A stretch of 64,000 nt of DNA from Straminergon stramineum (lineage: Eukaryota; Streptophyta; Bryopsida; Hypnales; Calliergonaceae), in contig OY987269.1 of NCBI GenBank assembly GCA_963920665.1, forward strand, positions 18,912,501 through 18,976,500, read 5' to 3'. Positions 23,756 through 35,740 of this stretch are shown here, one piece after another; position 1 is the first letter of the stretch; every line of letters begins with the position of its first letter. The translations under genes were made by a program, and so were the position numbers. The notes beneath the pieces are model-generated. The model saw nothing but the letters and a program-made list of their open reading frames with translations. It was not told where the DNA came from and ran no database searches.

Positions 23756-26130
23756 GGTTGAGGAAAAAAAAGAAGCAAAATGCACCAAAATGTAGATTTC
23801 TCATTTGAATTCTTGCCCACCCATAACTTTGGGGGGCCTCAAAACCTCCAGATCTACATTCCCCCTCCTACCAAGCTCAAGTTCAAGTAGGGATTCCATG
23901 TTCCCTGCAGGTTCCTTCAGCTGGTTCCCCAGCGCCAGCGCTGGAGAAGAGTGAGAGCAGAAGACGGGAGCCAGGCCAGGATTCCAGCAAAGACAGGCGC
24001 TCGCACAACAGCAGAACTGCGAAAAGCGGCATGCAAGCTTTCAGGCCTCCCACGAATTCCTGACTTGATCGAGACCATCAGTGAACTGAACTACATGCAC
24101 TGTCACTGGGAGGAATATTGTTTTCGCACCATGGCAGATGCTTTCCCTGCCGGCCGGCCGGCCGTGAACCTTCACTTTCAGTAGTCATCAGCTTTGCAGA
24201 CAAAGCCTAGTCAGAGTACTTTAGCAGACGGGGTACGTGAAGCTCAGTTAACTTAGAAAGTCGATGCCATGCATCCGCAGTAAGCTGAACAGATGCGCAC
24301 ACAACTGTAACTTGTTATCTACATACTTACTTCGAGTTCCAACGCAGAATGATGCTGCAGGAACATTCTTTCATTCCTTTTCATTCTTCCGATCTTTCAT
24401 CCTCGGCATGCAGGTACTGGAAAGAGACTCCTAGAGTCGATCTGCAACTTCCCCTGTTCGTAGCGTCCTTTCTGTAAGCGGCTTGATAGCTTGACAATAA
24501 CCGGGGATTTTTAATTACCCATGCAACAGTATTGAACCGGTGCCTGGAATTGAACACCGTGAGTCCTCTTGGACAAAATATCATTATGGTGGAGCTAGGA
24601 TAAGAATGGGACGGAGAGAATTATGAAGAAGGTAGTGGAATAATTGAATGGGTAGGAGACAACAGAGAAGAATTTGTAGGAGACAAAAAAAAAGGGATCT
24701 TCATGCACCAAACAAAGTATCTTTAGGTATTAGGAAGATTCAATTACATGGATCGTATTATGTTCAAGAGTGGAAAATAGTGAAGTGATGTAACTACACC
24801 TTTGTGTTGAAGAGACAACAAATTGCAATAATTTATGCTAATGATCGACATATTAGAAATATTAACCCATTTAGTTCTACTTTCATCCACTAGATTCATT
24901 CATCTCAATTAGCTCCTAATATAGTACTCAATGATAAACAATATGTGCAACTACCAATTAGTTTTTCCGCACTTGAGCACACCTAATCACACTATATTGT
25001 ATATATTCTTTCACTAGTAAATGCATAATCATCTTCAATGCATATTCTTTGTTTTACCATACAACGCATGTGAAGAGTTTGTTGACTTCATGTCCCACTA
25101 GTAACTCTAAGAAGTTAGGACAAGTGATGGTACATAATTTACATATCTTTATTAAAAAGGAAAATCTTTCCTATTTAACGATCATTGAATGTGTTTTACT
25201 AATAACTCACTCCATGAAGAACATTTTTATTTATTTTTTATTTTCACAAAATTAAAGGTAAGGTAAGTGACGCCAGTGAAGTGGTTCATAGGAACAACAT
25301 GGATTATCATCCTCATTTCCGTTTTGAGATGTAAGAACGTACCACAAGAATTTATTTAGTCAAAGTCACACTCACATCTTGTAATATCTCTCTATGTAGC
25401 AATTTCAAGATTAGCATTTACTAATACTCCTGTGTGCAATGAGTATCAAAATTCTAAACAGAGGGAGTATCAAGCTACGCGGCTTAGAGAATTTAAACAT
25501 TCTAATCTTGTTTGACCAATCAATTTTAACACTTACATTCCTTTGAATATATTGACACCCCATTTTATAAACTTGAATTCACTATTGCTTTACTTCTTAA
25601 AAAACAGTCAAATACAATGATTTACAAGACCAGAGAAAGTTTCTTGCCTACTGTAGCGAACGTGAACTAAAATGGAACCAATTTTTTGCTGGCAGGGTTG
25701 AAAGCCAAAGAACTCTGCCGCCGGGTTCCTTTCGGAGACGACATGAGTCAAAAAGTCAGTCCCGATGTGTTCCCTCCGATATTTTACCGCACTTATCAGG
25801 AGTTGGACCGGCTTTAGGAGCGGAGTACCAATGTTTTTCACACGCAGCCTACTACGGTAGTGTGGCTGCCAGCATATGCTGAAAAGACGATTCTGACATA
25901 TAGAATACTCCGTCGTTGCAAGAAAAAAAAAGGAATTTTGCACCAAACGAATATTCTCTCAAGTGCCGAAGTGCTTGGACCACCCACGCACCACATCTTT
26001 GCACAGCCGGGACACGAACTGCACTTGTGTCCAGTACCATCCACTCACTGCAGTAAGTTGCGGCTGATACTGCTGAATAGCGAATCACTCTAGATCGGAG
26101 AATATGCTCAGAAGACATGCTGCTGGAAAA
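23756..26130. other. Intergenic DNA with GC-richer patches, no gene recognised
   Basis: Patches at about 23880-24600 and 25620-26100 have gene-like composition and open frames of 67-114 codons on both strands. None shows a domain, a consistent splice pattern or a family I know. AT-rich DNA (24600-25600) lies between them; a GGAGGGAGTATC word at 25464 resembles the Stowaway terminus seen at 55400. These could be decayed genes or non-coding transcripts. Confidence 0.4.
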
Positions 26131-26310
26131 CAGACAAGTTTCTTTAAGAATATTCTGACTGGAAAAAATGGCATCTGAAACTGGAAATGGGAGCAAACTT
26201 CCGTCAGTGAAAACTGAATACAGACATGTTTTCAGTTTCTTTTACGATATTCTGACTGAAAAAATGGCATCTGAAAATGGGAGCAAACTTCGGTGAAAAG
26301 CTGTCAGTAA
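26131..26310 (+). repeat. Direct tandem duplication, period 90 bp
   Basis: Copy 1 (26131-26220) and copy 2 (26221-26310) both start CAGACA.GTTT and contain ATATTCTGACTG.AAAAAATGG, then ATGGGAGCAAACTTC. Copy 2 differs by small substitutions and indels. Non-coding. Confidence 0.75.
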
Positions 26311-26745
26311 GCTTAATTTAGTGAAAGCCACACTACCGTAATAAACTTAGTTTCTCTCAGATATGACCCAAATAACTTATCTAAGTTAAACCTTTCTGGA
26401 GAGCAGAATTTTCAGAACTGCAGCTCAAGTTGAATGGTTTCCTGATTTGTGCGAGACGCACTGCGCAGTGACAGAGGGGGTGGAGTTGGCGTCACTTACA
26501 CTAAGAAACCTATTCTTTCAACCTCCTCTAATTTAATTATTTATCATGTAGTGTGACTTTTGTAAAATTAGTGCCACAAAACACTCTCTTATAGTAAGGA
26601 CACAAATCGATTTCCTTGTTTTATATTGCAATACTAGAAACAACAATGGACTAGAGGGCCCTCCAGAACAGAATCATGGACGGAGTGAGGTTAGAGCAAA
26701 CATTGAGAACCTCACTATTTCTCAGAAAAGAAAACCAATAAACCA
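26311..26745. other. Intergenic DNA, no gene seen
   Basis: Mixed-composition DNA without a recognisable feature. Confidence 0.5.
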
Positions 26746-26975
26746 TTAACCCTTAAACGTTGACAAGGACGTTTTGTGTTCAATGAATGACAAAGAATCT
26801 CTTTATGTAGGACAGAATTGCAACTATTCATCCTTCAAATTTTGTGCCGAAAGGGGAGATCTTATATAGTACTTTGACCTCTAATGAGTATTTTTTATGT
26901 TTTTAATGTAGATCATGTCACACGGTTTCAAAAGGGTTGATTTCCATGGTCACCAGTCCATCTTTTAAGGGTTAA
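26746..26975 (+). mobile_element. TTAA-type element, group A copy 1, 230 bp
   Basis: TTAA at 26746 and 26972. Head end CCCTTAAACGTTGACAAGGAC, sub-terminal GGAC-GTTTTGTG-TTC, then ATGAATGACAAAGAAT, a GTAGGAC word, CTATTCATCC, ATCATGTCACACGG and tail end GGTCACCAGTCC...AAGGG. Non-coding. Joined tail to tail with copy 2 through a single shared TTAA. Confidence 0.88.
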
Positions 26976-27174
26976 CCCTTAAAGGATGGACTGGTGACCA
27001 TGGAAATCAACCCTTTTGAAACCGTGTGACATGATCTACTTTAAAGAAAATAAAAATATTCATTGGAGGTGAAACTACTCTAAAAGATCTCCCCTTTCCA
27101 CCCCTAATTCCGAAGATGAATAGTTGCACTTATGCCCTAGACATGTGAATTCCTTGTCAACATTTAAAGGTTAA
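26972..27174 (-). mobile_element. TTAA-type element, group A copy 2, 203 bp, internally deleted
   Basis: Inverted relative to copy 1 and sharing its TTAA (26972-26975). The first ~64 bases are almost a perfect mirror of copy 1. It is 27 bases shorter: copy 1 has two TTGTCA words near its head that bracket the missing part, while copy 2 has one (27154), so the loss looks like a deletion between short direct repeats. Right boundary TTAA 27171-27174. Confidence 0.85.
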
Positions 27175-28942
27175 TAAAGGTTATTCATTTTAAGCATTTA
27201 AAATAAATTAATGTAATTTTAGATTGATTAATACATTTTAAAACAACAAAAAATAAGAATAAATTATAAAATGATGTGTAAATTCAATCATATATTCAAG
27301 TGGAGGAAAATAGTTAGCACCACATTGGTATGAACTATATTTTCTAAAGGTAGTTCTATAAAAACTAAAATCAAAGAAGAAAAATGATCATAAAAAATGG
27401 AATAAAAAAATTGCAAGCTTTTCAACCTTTTGAACATCTAACTTTTTTTCATTTTAAAGGCCACTTTCTCTTTTTTGATATCAATAATTCACAAAATTCT
27501 CATTATGCATCTCTAAATATCTAAATTTATATTGAATCAAGTATAATATTGGATTTTTCAATTGACTCAATGTAGAATCATGAAAAACTAATGTAAGAGA
27601 TCTTTTCTATTGTTATTTTTTTTTGAATAACAAGAATAATAAAAGAAAATAGATAACATACATAGAAACATGTATTAAGAATACTCAATATAAATATTCA
27701 CATTAAATAAAGAAAATACTATGAATTTTATGGATTGTCAAAGTTTTGTTGACTTTGGCTTCACTAAATTTGAAACACTCATAGCTCACTTGATATTGGT
27801 TATTTTTACATGATTCAAAGTAACAATGAAAGTCAAGGAAAAAATTAGATATGGATCTTAGTTTTGCTCAAAAGCATTTGAAATCAACACCCTTACAAAA
27901 ATAAAATTTAGACCATTTGATGAGCTAAAATATCATGATCATTAACAATACAAAAATCCCTATTATTTGAATCACTTTAGTTGCCTAACATGAAACAATA
28001 AAGAGTTATGAGTATAGTTTTAACTTGTGAAATATTCTATGTTTGGCCACTTGTTCATTTGTTCTTCAAATTGTTTACAAATTTGAAACATAGAATAAAT
28101 ATTTCAATATAGTAACATGTCCTAATTTTTAGGGTTAGGAATTAATTTGAAAGGATTGACAATTTGGCTCTTACATTGAGCATGACATTTCCATCTACAA
28201 TTTGAATAGATATTCTAAATTTGAATAAATACTATATTTTAATCTCAAAAGATCTATAGGCTAGAAATTGACAAATATTCACAAAACTATCCCAAATCAC
28301 TACTTTCTAGAAACTAAAGGGATATTGATCAAATTTTATTATTTTTTTTAGAAATTGTGATGGTAAGTCCTTACTCTTGATTAAAATAAGAGTCACTTTT
28401 AAAAAAAATGGGGGGTCTGAAGAAAATGTATGTGTGAGAACAAGCTTGTAAAGGGGAGTCAAATGTTGTTTTTAAGATTGCCTAGGCTTTAGACAATGTG
28501 GCCAATTTGTTAAACTTTCAAGCCCCATAACTCAAATTTGGTTTGTAAGGAAGATTTAGGGGCTTTATATTTGAGTAGAACCTTATGTTAGAAAGAAGTG
28601 TGCAAATTTTCAAAGCAAACTAATGTTATCCTTTGCTTGCTTGAACTGGGGCCTAAAACCTCCAAAATGCATAAATTTGTTCTCCACCATTGAATCTTCA
28701 CAAAATTAAATTCCATTAAAAAAAATTCCTAATCTAAATAAAATTAAGGGAAAAAAATCCAAAGTCCGATACCTCAATTTAAATACCCAAATTTCTCAAG
28801 ACCCATTTCAAATTATAAATAACAAAAGGGGTTAACAGTCATGAACATTTGAGAAAATATGGATGCTTAATTCCATTCTCTATAATTGCCAAGGCTTTTC
28901 ACACTAGTCAAGGACATTTTAGATATGTACTTTCACAACAAC
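27175..28942. other. AT-rich intergenic DNA, no gene seen
   Basis: No open frame of note and no repeat boundary recognised. Confidence 0.55.
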
Positions 28943-29242
28943 ACTAGCATGTAAGCCTAGAAATGTGAGCCTAGAAGCCTTGAGCCCGAATGCAAGTAGG
29001 ACCTTGAAGGTGCTACAACCATTGAAGGTGTTTACAATATATGTACTTGTAACTTAGTTATCTTATAACTATAGAAGGTGTTAAATTATAACATAGGTAA
29101 CTATAATGTAGGCACATAGAATATTGGTATCCATAACATATATACTTCATAACAATAGAAGGTGTCTATAATATAGATAACTATTATATAGGTGTCTAGG
29201 CAACTAGGCTCATGGGCTCAAGATCTTAGGCTCACGTACTAG
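28943..29242 (+). repeat. MITE-like repeat, group F copy 1
   Basis: Ends carry imperfect inverted repeats, CTAGCATGTAAGCCTAGAA on the left and the complement of CTAGTACGTGAGCCTAAGA on the right, with GAGCCC words inside both. The interior has four GAAGGTGT words spaced irregularly among ATAAC and ACTATAAT words. A second copy, reversed, lies at 39880-40105. Confidence 0.5.
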
Positions 29243-30838
29243 CAACCCTTTGTACTTTGACACTTCATATCACTAACTTGTTTCTAATCTAAAACAAAAT
29301 TCAAAGATTCATAGGAAAGATATAAATTGTATCTACTTCACATTAAAATGTGAAGTGATGTCCCATGTTGCCAAGGTCTCAAATTGATAAATTAGTAACC
29401 CTAAAAAATGTCAAAGTTTTAAAATATATTGAATAGTTAAAACGATGAACTGACTTTGACATTTAAGAGTGAAAGTGTTATCATCAATTATTTGACAATG
29501 TAGATTATCAACAATACAAGAGGGAGTTGTTTAGTTATAGTGCAAATGAGCTTTTTGAGGAGGTAAAAGTTTTGTTTTTTCAAAACCAAGGTTTTTTAGG
29601 GATAAATTTTAAACCCTAAAGTTCCATTATTCCTATTGGATACAAAATGGATTTTAGATAGGTTCCTATGAGTTCAATTTTTGATGAAATTCTTTGAAAC
29701 TCTCACTCAATATAGATTGATTTATTAGATGTCAAGGAATATAATTTTTTTATTTCAATCATTGCATGGGAGAAAAAGCTTTGTCATAATAACCTCAAAT
29801 CAAGGGAAAACGGGTAGCAAAACAAATCTACAAAAAAATTGAAATGATGTTAAATTTTTTTCTCATAGACTATATTTTTTCTAAATGGAAAGTTTTGATT
29901 TATCCCATTTAGATTAGTGTTGCGAAAATTATGGAGTTTCTTGTTTTGCAAGTAGTCAAAGCATCTTCTTGGAAAAAAAACAATTTTTCTTTCACTTTGA
30001 ATGCTAATATCTTTCAATTTGTATAGTCAAACATCACGAAAAATTTACCACATGATTTAAGACCAGTCTAGTACAAGATCCTATGGTTAGATTTTTTATT
30101 TTTTCAAAAAATGATTTCTTGTGTGAGCACAACAAAAATAGTAGTCTTTAGTAATTGTGACCCAAAAATGTCCCCTTCGACTTTAGAGATTAATAATTTT
30201 GTCTCCTATTTTCCAATAGTTGAACTTCTTTTTGGTAATTTCCAGTTTTGAGTTGGAGTCTTTGTTTCCAAATATAAATTTTAGTTCCAAATTTGATCAT
30301 TAACAATAAATAAAAAGTTCCTCTATTTTCCCTAAGCCCTAACTAAAGGTGAAAAACTTTGGAGCAATGGTTCAAATTACTTCCCCCCTTCAACATTCCT
30401 TGGAGGATTTGTAAAAATTACAAGAGGCAACCCCTTTCCAATCACCCCCCCATTTCCACTATGTAGACTATTTTTCTTCCTAATAAAGTAGTCAAGAGTG
30501 GTGATTAATTATGGCATAGTTCCAAATGTAGTTGTGGCATATTATGATTCACTATAGGATTGTCAATATTGCAACAAGCCTTTGGACAATTTTGCAACCA
30601 ATTCTTGGTTGGAAATAGGAGAACCTATATAACCAATATAGATTGAACATAATGGTCTTGAGCTAAAAAATCTATAGTAATTATATTTTGAGAAATAAAA
30701 TTATGAAAAAAAATATGGAATCCTTCCCAATTCTATTTCTACACACAAGAAAATTTCCCTACTCGAGAATCCCACACTCCATAAGGTAATTTAGCCTATG
30801 ACAGGCACAACTATGTACAAGCCTAATGCACTCTGCAT
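29243..30838. other. AT-rich intergenic DNA, no gene seen
   Basis: No supported coding region or bounded repeat. Confidence 0.5.
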
Positions 30839-31082
30839 GACATTAAATCCTCCATTTGAGCTGGACTATATAGGATAATTTTGTGGGTTATCCCAGGATA
30901 AATGTAAAAAATGTCCCTTGATTTGAGCCATGTCTAGGGTACATTGTAGACCTCCCCTAGCTAATCTAGGATCTATGATTGCAAATATGAATTCATAATT
31001 TGCAAAAAATAAAAAATTCCTAGATTTTTCCCAAGGTAAATCTACCCTTGCGGAGCCTAATTCAAATGGAGGATTTAATGCC
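30839..31082. mobile_element. MITE-like element with 19-bp terminal inverted repeats, group G
   Basis: The 19-bp word CATTAAATCCTCCATTTGA at 30841-30859 is repeated perfectly in inverse at 31062-31080. The outer bases (GA and GG) suggest termini G(A/G)CATT. Length about 244 bp, AT-rich, non-coding. I see no clear target duplication, so superfamily is open. Confidence 0.7.
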
Positions 31083-31573
31083 CTCTACACAGTCCTATTT
31101 TTCTTCTGCAGTACATTGTACAAGACACATGTACACCACAAAAAAAATTGTACTACATTAGGCATGTCCAGAGTTGTACATGTCATGGGCTGAGTTTGCC
31201 TTATCAAGATGATCACCCATTTCCGATCACTTAAGCAATTCATCCTATCTATGGCATAGGAAAAGTTCACGAAAAAATTTCCTTGTGTAGAGAAAGAGTT
31301 TTGAGAAGGATTTTAAAATTTCCAAAATTTTTCTCCTTCAAAGCAAAATTACCAAGAATTTTTTTCGTGAAGATTCTATTTCTCCCATTCTCCATACATA
31401 GGCAAACCTATTTCCAACCATAGGATGGTTCCAAAATCGATGTAAGGCTTCCAATGTACACGATGTGATCATACAAGCTTCCAATGTACACCTCTTGGAC
31501 ATTTTGGTTGTCCCCAGGGTCCTATGGTGCATGAGCTGTCACTTCCAATTCCACTAATCGGAAACGGAGCACC
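31083..31573. other. Intergenic DNA, no gene seen
   Basis: Includes a short direct repeat, GCTTCCAATGTACAC, at 31447 and 31480. Short minus-strand frames are not recognisable. Confidence 0.45.
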
Positions 31574-31803
31574 TTAACCCTCGAACGATGCGGCAGATGA
31601 TTATTGTCCGATGAATGACAAGGAATTCTCCTGTGTAGGACATAATTGCAACTATTCATCCTCGGAATTAAGGGTAGAAAGGAAAAATCTTCTACAGTAG
31701 TTTGACTATCAATGAGTATTTCTATTTTTTCTAAAGTGGATGATGTCACATGGTTTCAAAATGCCTGATTTCCACAGTCACCAGCCCGGCGTTCAAGGGT
31801 TAA
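31574..31803 (+). mobile_element. TTAA-type element, group A copy 3, 230 bp
   Basis: TTAA at 31574 and 31800. Head CCCTCGAACGATGCGGCAG, then ATGAATGACAAGGAAT, GTAGGAC, CTATTCATCCTCGGAATT, GATGATGTCACATGG, tail CAGTCACCAGCCCGGCG..CAAGGG. A short minus-strand open frame over it resembles one over copy 6 only because the DNA is homologous. Confidence 0.88.
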
Positions 31804-32819
31804 ACTGCAAGGATGGGAGATTGATCGGAAATGGGTGATCTCCTTTACCTTCTATGTGTAACTGCTGAAGTGGTTGGAAATGAGTCGTACGTTAAGTTCT
31901 GCTTTCGAGAAGCTCCACGGCAGTGAGCCTGCGGCGGTGCGGCCTCCGTCGGTCACGCACTTCATGCTTCGGCCTAAGCTTAGTTCCTCCTCCTCCCACA
32001 TGGGACGGGAGCTGCCCTTCCTTCCCCACAAGGGACCACGTGTCCATCTTTGGGTAACTGAACTTCAATTTAGACCTTCTATCTTCACTTCTTTTCACTT
32101 CTTTTCTACTGTGGGCTATTCTATTCTAGGCTTCCATCATTTGGTGGCCTGCTTGCTTGCCTTGATTTTCCTGCAGACGGGCTGACAGGAATGGATTTGG
32201 GTCATTACTCATGGGACACGTGGAAGAGCGGGAATGATGAACCAGGAAGAAGTTACGTTAAGTTATCTCATCTCAAAAAAGGGCAGGACTCCCTCGGTCT
32301 GGCTCATCCCCGCCAGCCAGCCAACCAGCCTGCCTTTTTTGGAACGAAAAGAACTGAGAAATTCTTCACACCCACCCCTAACTTACACCCCCAAAAGGAA
32401 GTCTTTGGACTAAAGAACCACCGATATCTTAGTAGTCCATCACTTTAGCGATTCTGTGCATGATCTGGAACAGGGCACGTTTTTTTCATTTTTGGTGAGA
32501 GTGCCAAGTGCCAAGCGGCGATATTCGATGTTATAGAGAAGCTGCTCCAAATTTCAACATTCATCCACATATTGGATTGAAAAGATCACATCAGCACATA
32601 TCACATATCAATCATTCTAGTTTCATCCACAATCTAGCTATTGCTACTTCATCGGAGATTTTTTTTTAATAATTTGAAGTTTTCTAGCAATTTCATCCAA
32701 GATTTTACTATTTATGTTCTTAAGGCCTAGTGTGCAACCCATTATTTTGGTGCAAATTGAAGACCAATCACCGGAAAAAAACACATTGACATGGAGGAGT
32801 ACCAACAGAAAGCTCTTGG
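31804..32819. other. Intergenic DNA with a GC-richer patch, no gene recognised
   Basis: The patch at about 31850-32460 has opposite overlapping frames (31874-32185 plus, 31892-32098 minus) and a CCAGCCAGCCAACCAGCC microsatellite-like run at 32314. No domain recognised. Confidence 0.4.
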
Positions 32820-33092
32820 AGGGGAAGGGTGCACGGGCTTTGTTTCTTAGCATTTCAACCGAAGGCGTGAAAGTTATGAAATTTTGTCCCAAAAAAAAAG
32901 TTATGAAATTTCAAAGTTCTTTTATTAAAAAAATTTAGAAAATTACTTTTACTTTTGTTTTGGGTGTGGCGACGATGCAAGGCACACATTCTGGAATTTA
33001 GAAGTTTTTTTGAATGAAAAAAAAATTAGAAATTAGAAAATGACTTCAACTTTGGCAATAACCGTGGCAACGGCACAGGGCACACTACTGTA
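32820..33092 (+). repeat. Third copy of the 13.2-kb dispersed repeat
   Basis: Shares GGGTGCACGGGCTTTGTTT, GGCGTGAAAGTTATGAAATTT, TTTAGAAAATTACTTTTACTTTTGTTTT and a terminal GTGGCAACGGCACAGGGCACACTA with 13231-13488. The block with the terminal word appears about 1.5 times. Confidence 0.55.
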
Positions 33093-35026
33093 GTGGATGG
33101 ATTAGGGTACCCCTCTCAACTCAAGGTGAAGTTATCAGTATCCTCCTCTCGAGGAAGCTGCTCGTGAGCTTCTGTCCTTCCCACACTGCAGTCACAGATG
33201 ACGTCACCTGCCATGTCAGATCAATGGCACCTCGTGTCACTAGGGGGTCCAGCATGACACTTGTTCCCACTGCCCAAAAGCCTGCAAGAAAACTTATGAT
33301 AAGTTCTCCTGTTCCCAATTGTCATCGTTATCGACCCCTGCTAACTTTCTGACGTGGAAGCCAATAGGATCCGAGGTGGCATTTATACCGAAGAGTCAGG
33401 ATTTTTAATAGGTGGAATTTCATTACCTGAAGCGTAAAGTGGTGTGCTTTGGCACTTTGCTGTTGAAAAAATGTTATCTAGAATAGAAGGTTCGCTGTCC
33501 AAATAGGAACCACTGTGTGTGTGTGAGTGAGTGAGTGGGGGTTTGAATTTGTGACAATTTTTTCACTGGGTTGCAATGTTGTTAAAAAATATTGAAATGG
33601 CTTTGTGAATTATTTCCTCTTTCAATGGATGAAATCAATGACAATTGTTACACAATTGAACCCCCCCCCCCTCCATTAGGTTAATCTCGTCACATTTCCA
33701 CGAATAACTATTGTTTTATCCAAATTTCTAATGTACATATAACTTCATCATCATCCCAGTGAAGACTGATCACAAGTTAAATTTCATCATGGAAAATAAA
33801 ATTCCTGTCTGCATCATGGTACGTATCGTGAGCTTCAGCAACGTATATGGAGATAAGGATGAATGCTCATCACACAGAGCACCATAAATGCCCATATGTT
33901 CTCATCAGGGAACACGCGTTCCCAATCAGCTCGTCCTCATCTCAGACGTTGCCACGCACTCATGCTGCTCTCTCTTGGATGAGCCCGCCACGTCCCCTCG
34001 AACGTTCCCGTTGTTCCCAAACCTCTCAGAGTGCCCAAGGGTCCCCGGCAAGCTCCCCCCCCCCCAATATAGTAATACAGTATATTCACTAATTTTTACA
34101 ATCGAAGCTTCTAAATAGATTTCTGTTTTTATGGTATATCCATTAAGACTTTCGTGTATTCTCAACTGTACACGTCAGTCATTTCTTGACAACAATCCCA
34201 CTTTTTGATAAATACTTCCACCTGTATCACTGTATCATACTCCAAACTTAAAAATAGTGAAAAGTACAGTAATGAAATGAGTCCGTCTTAAGTGGGAAAA
34301 AGTACAAAAAGCAATAAGAATTACAAAGCCTGTGTTCCGTCAACCCATTCCAACCCAATCTGGAAAGTCGGAAAGTCTGAGCAGCAAAACCCAAGGCTCC
34401 AATCACTTGGGATTTGCAGGAGTGCAGGAGGCGTGGCCACTGGCCAGAAGAGAACACTCATCGATCGATCATTCATCAAGGTTGCAGTGATGAGGGCAGC
34501 AATGGCGCGGACTGAACTTACTGAAGGTCTGAAGTCCTGACTCCTGAGAGAGCCCATGAAAGCCAAGCCCAGCCAAGCCAAGCGCATTGGGAGCGGCAGA
34601 TATCCCGGTGATTCTCGGGATTGGGTACCCAGACTCTGTGGACTGTGGAGATGCCTTTGGGTTGGGGCTCACTCGATCAGCCTAGCACCACAGCCCTGCC
34701 TGCAGTCAGGCAGATCAGGCACTGTTGCAGCTGCAGCGGCAAGAAAATCATGGATTGTGGCTGGGGTGCGGTGCGATGAGACGGAGGATTTCCATGAAAT
34801 TAATAAGTTCGGATACGGCTACCATGCAAACAGAAGAGAACAGAAGAGAACAGCGCAGGACACGCGGAGATGCCCTTTGCGTGATTGCAGAGGCGCTGTA
34901 TACCGCCCACTGAGCTTTCACACTTTCTGTGGTCCTACACTTTTAGTGTCGTGCACCCTCACTGCTGGCTTCCTCCTATGAGAAGCTCATTAACTTATAC
35001 CGAGGCTTTGGATAGGGCATCTCCAT
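33093..35026. other. Long mixed-composition region, no gene recognised
   Basis: Frequent short frames on both strands (33121-33352, 33847-34165, 34248-34981) overlap each other and lack recognisable domains. Also present: TGACGTCA at 33198, C-tracts of 11 at 33661 and 34055, and a GTGTGTGTG/GAGTGAGTGAGTG run near 33513. The composition suggests a decayed gene or promoter, but I cannot identify one. Confidence 0.4.
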
Positions 35027-35740
35027 CCGCTTTCTCGAAGGCGCAACTGCAGCACCATCCATCTATAGTACAGTGGGGCATAGTCCACTTACGAATTTTG
35101 GCATCCTGGCGGTTTTCTCTAGGAAGTTCAGCAACTTGAGTAAGTTGTATCATGCTAAAAAATGGACCGATTTTCAAACATGGAAATCATAGAGAAGAGT
35201 AATTTATCATCATAACAAATATGTACATGTGAAATTCAAAATCATAAAACATTCCAGATGTTTTTTGTACACTATCTACCATCTGGTAGTACCACCCTTT
35301 GCCAAAATTATTTGCTCACATTTGATTGGGCATGTTTAAAATGAACATTTGTAGTTGTTGTAGAGACACTTGATTCCATACCACTTGAAATGCTTCTATG
35401 ATTTCTTGCTTGTTCTTCACCCCATTGCAAAAAATCTGTGACTATCTTCCAAAGGTTTTCTATGAAATGGTAGATAGTGTATAAAAGAAATCCAAATTGT
35501 TGTATGAAATGAAATGAATTTTTTTCCACTTGTTATGAAGTTGAAGTGCACTTCATTGTAACTCCAATGCAATTTGTAGTTTCAAAATCAATTCATTTTT
35601 TAGCATGCTAGAGCTTCCTAAAGTTGTTGAACTTTCTATTGAAATTGATTGAAAAACTCGTAAATGAATTATACCCCATTGTACAATACTATGAAGAAGT
35701 TGCAGGGTCACAAAGAAGGCAAAGCTTGATGGAGAATGCA
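35027..35740. repeat. Foldback element with ~300-bp imperfect arms
   Basis: Left arm from 35027 and right arm back from 35740 pair: GCATCTCCATC with GATGGAGAATGC, AGTACAGTGGGGCATA with TACCCCATTGTACAATACT, TAGGAAGTTCAGCAACTT with AAAGTTGTTGAACTTTC, TCATGCTAAAAAATGG with TTCATTTTTTAGCATGC, and GTACACTATCTACCAT (35267) with ATGGTAGATAGTGTA (35468). The loop is about 180 bases. No transposase frame. Confidence 0.7.

Noticed and set aside
24500..24600. Possible minus-strand tRNA (GTGTTCAATTCCAGGCAC resembles a T-arm)
   Set aside because: No matching acceptor, D and anticodon arms could be drawn around it.
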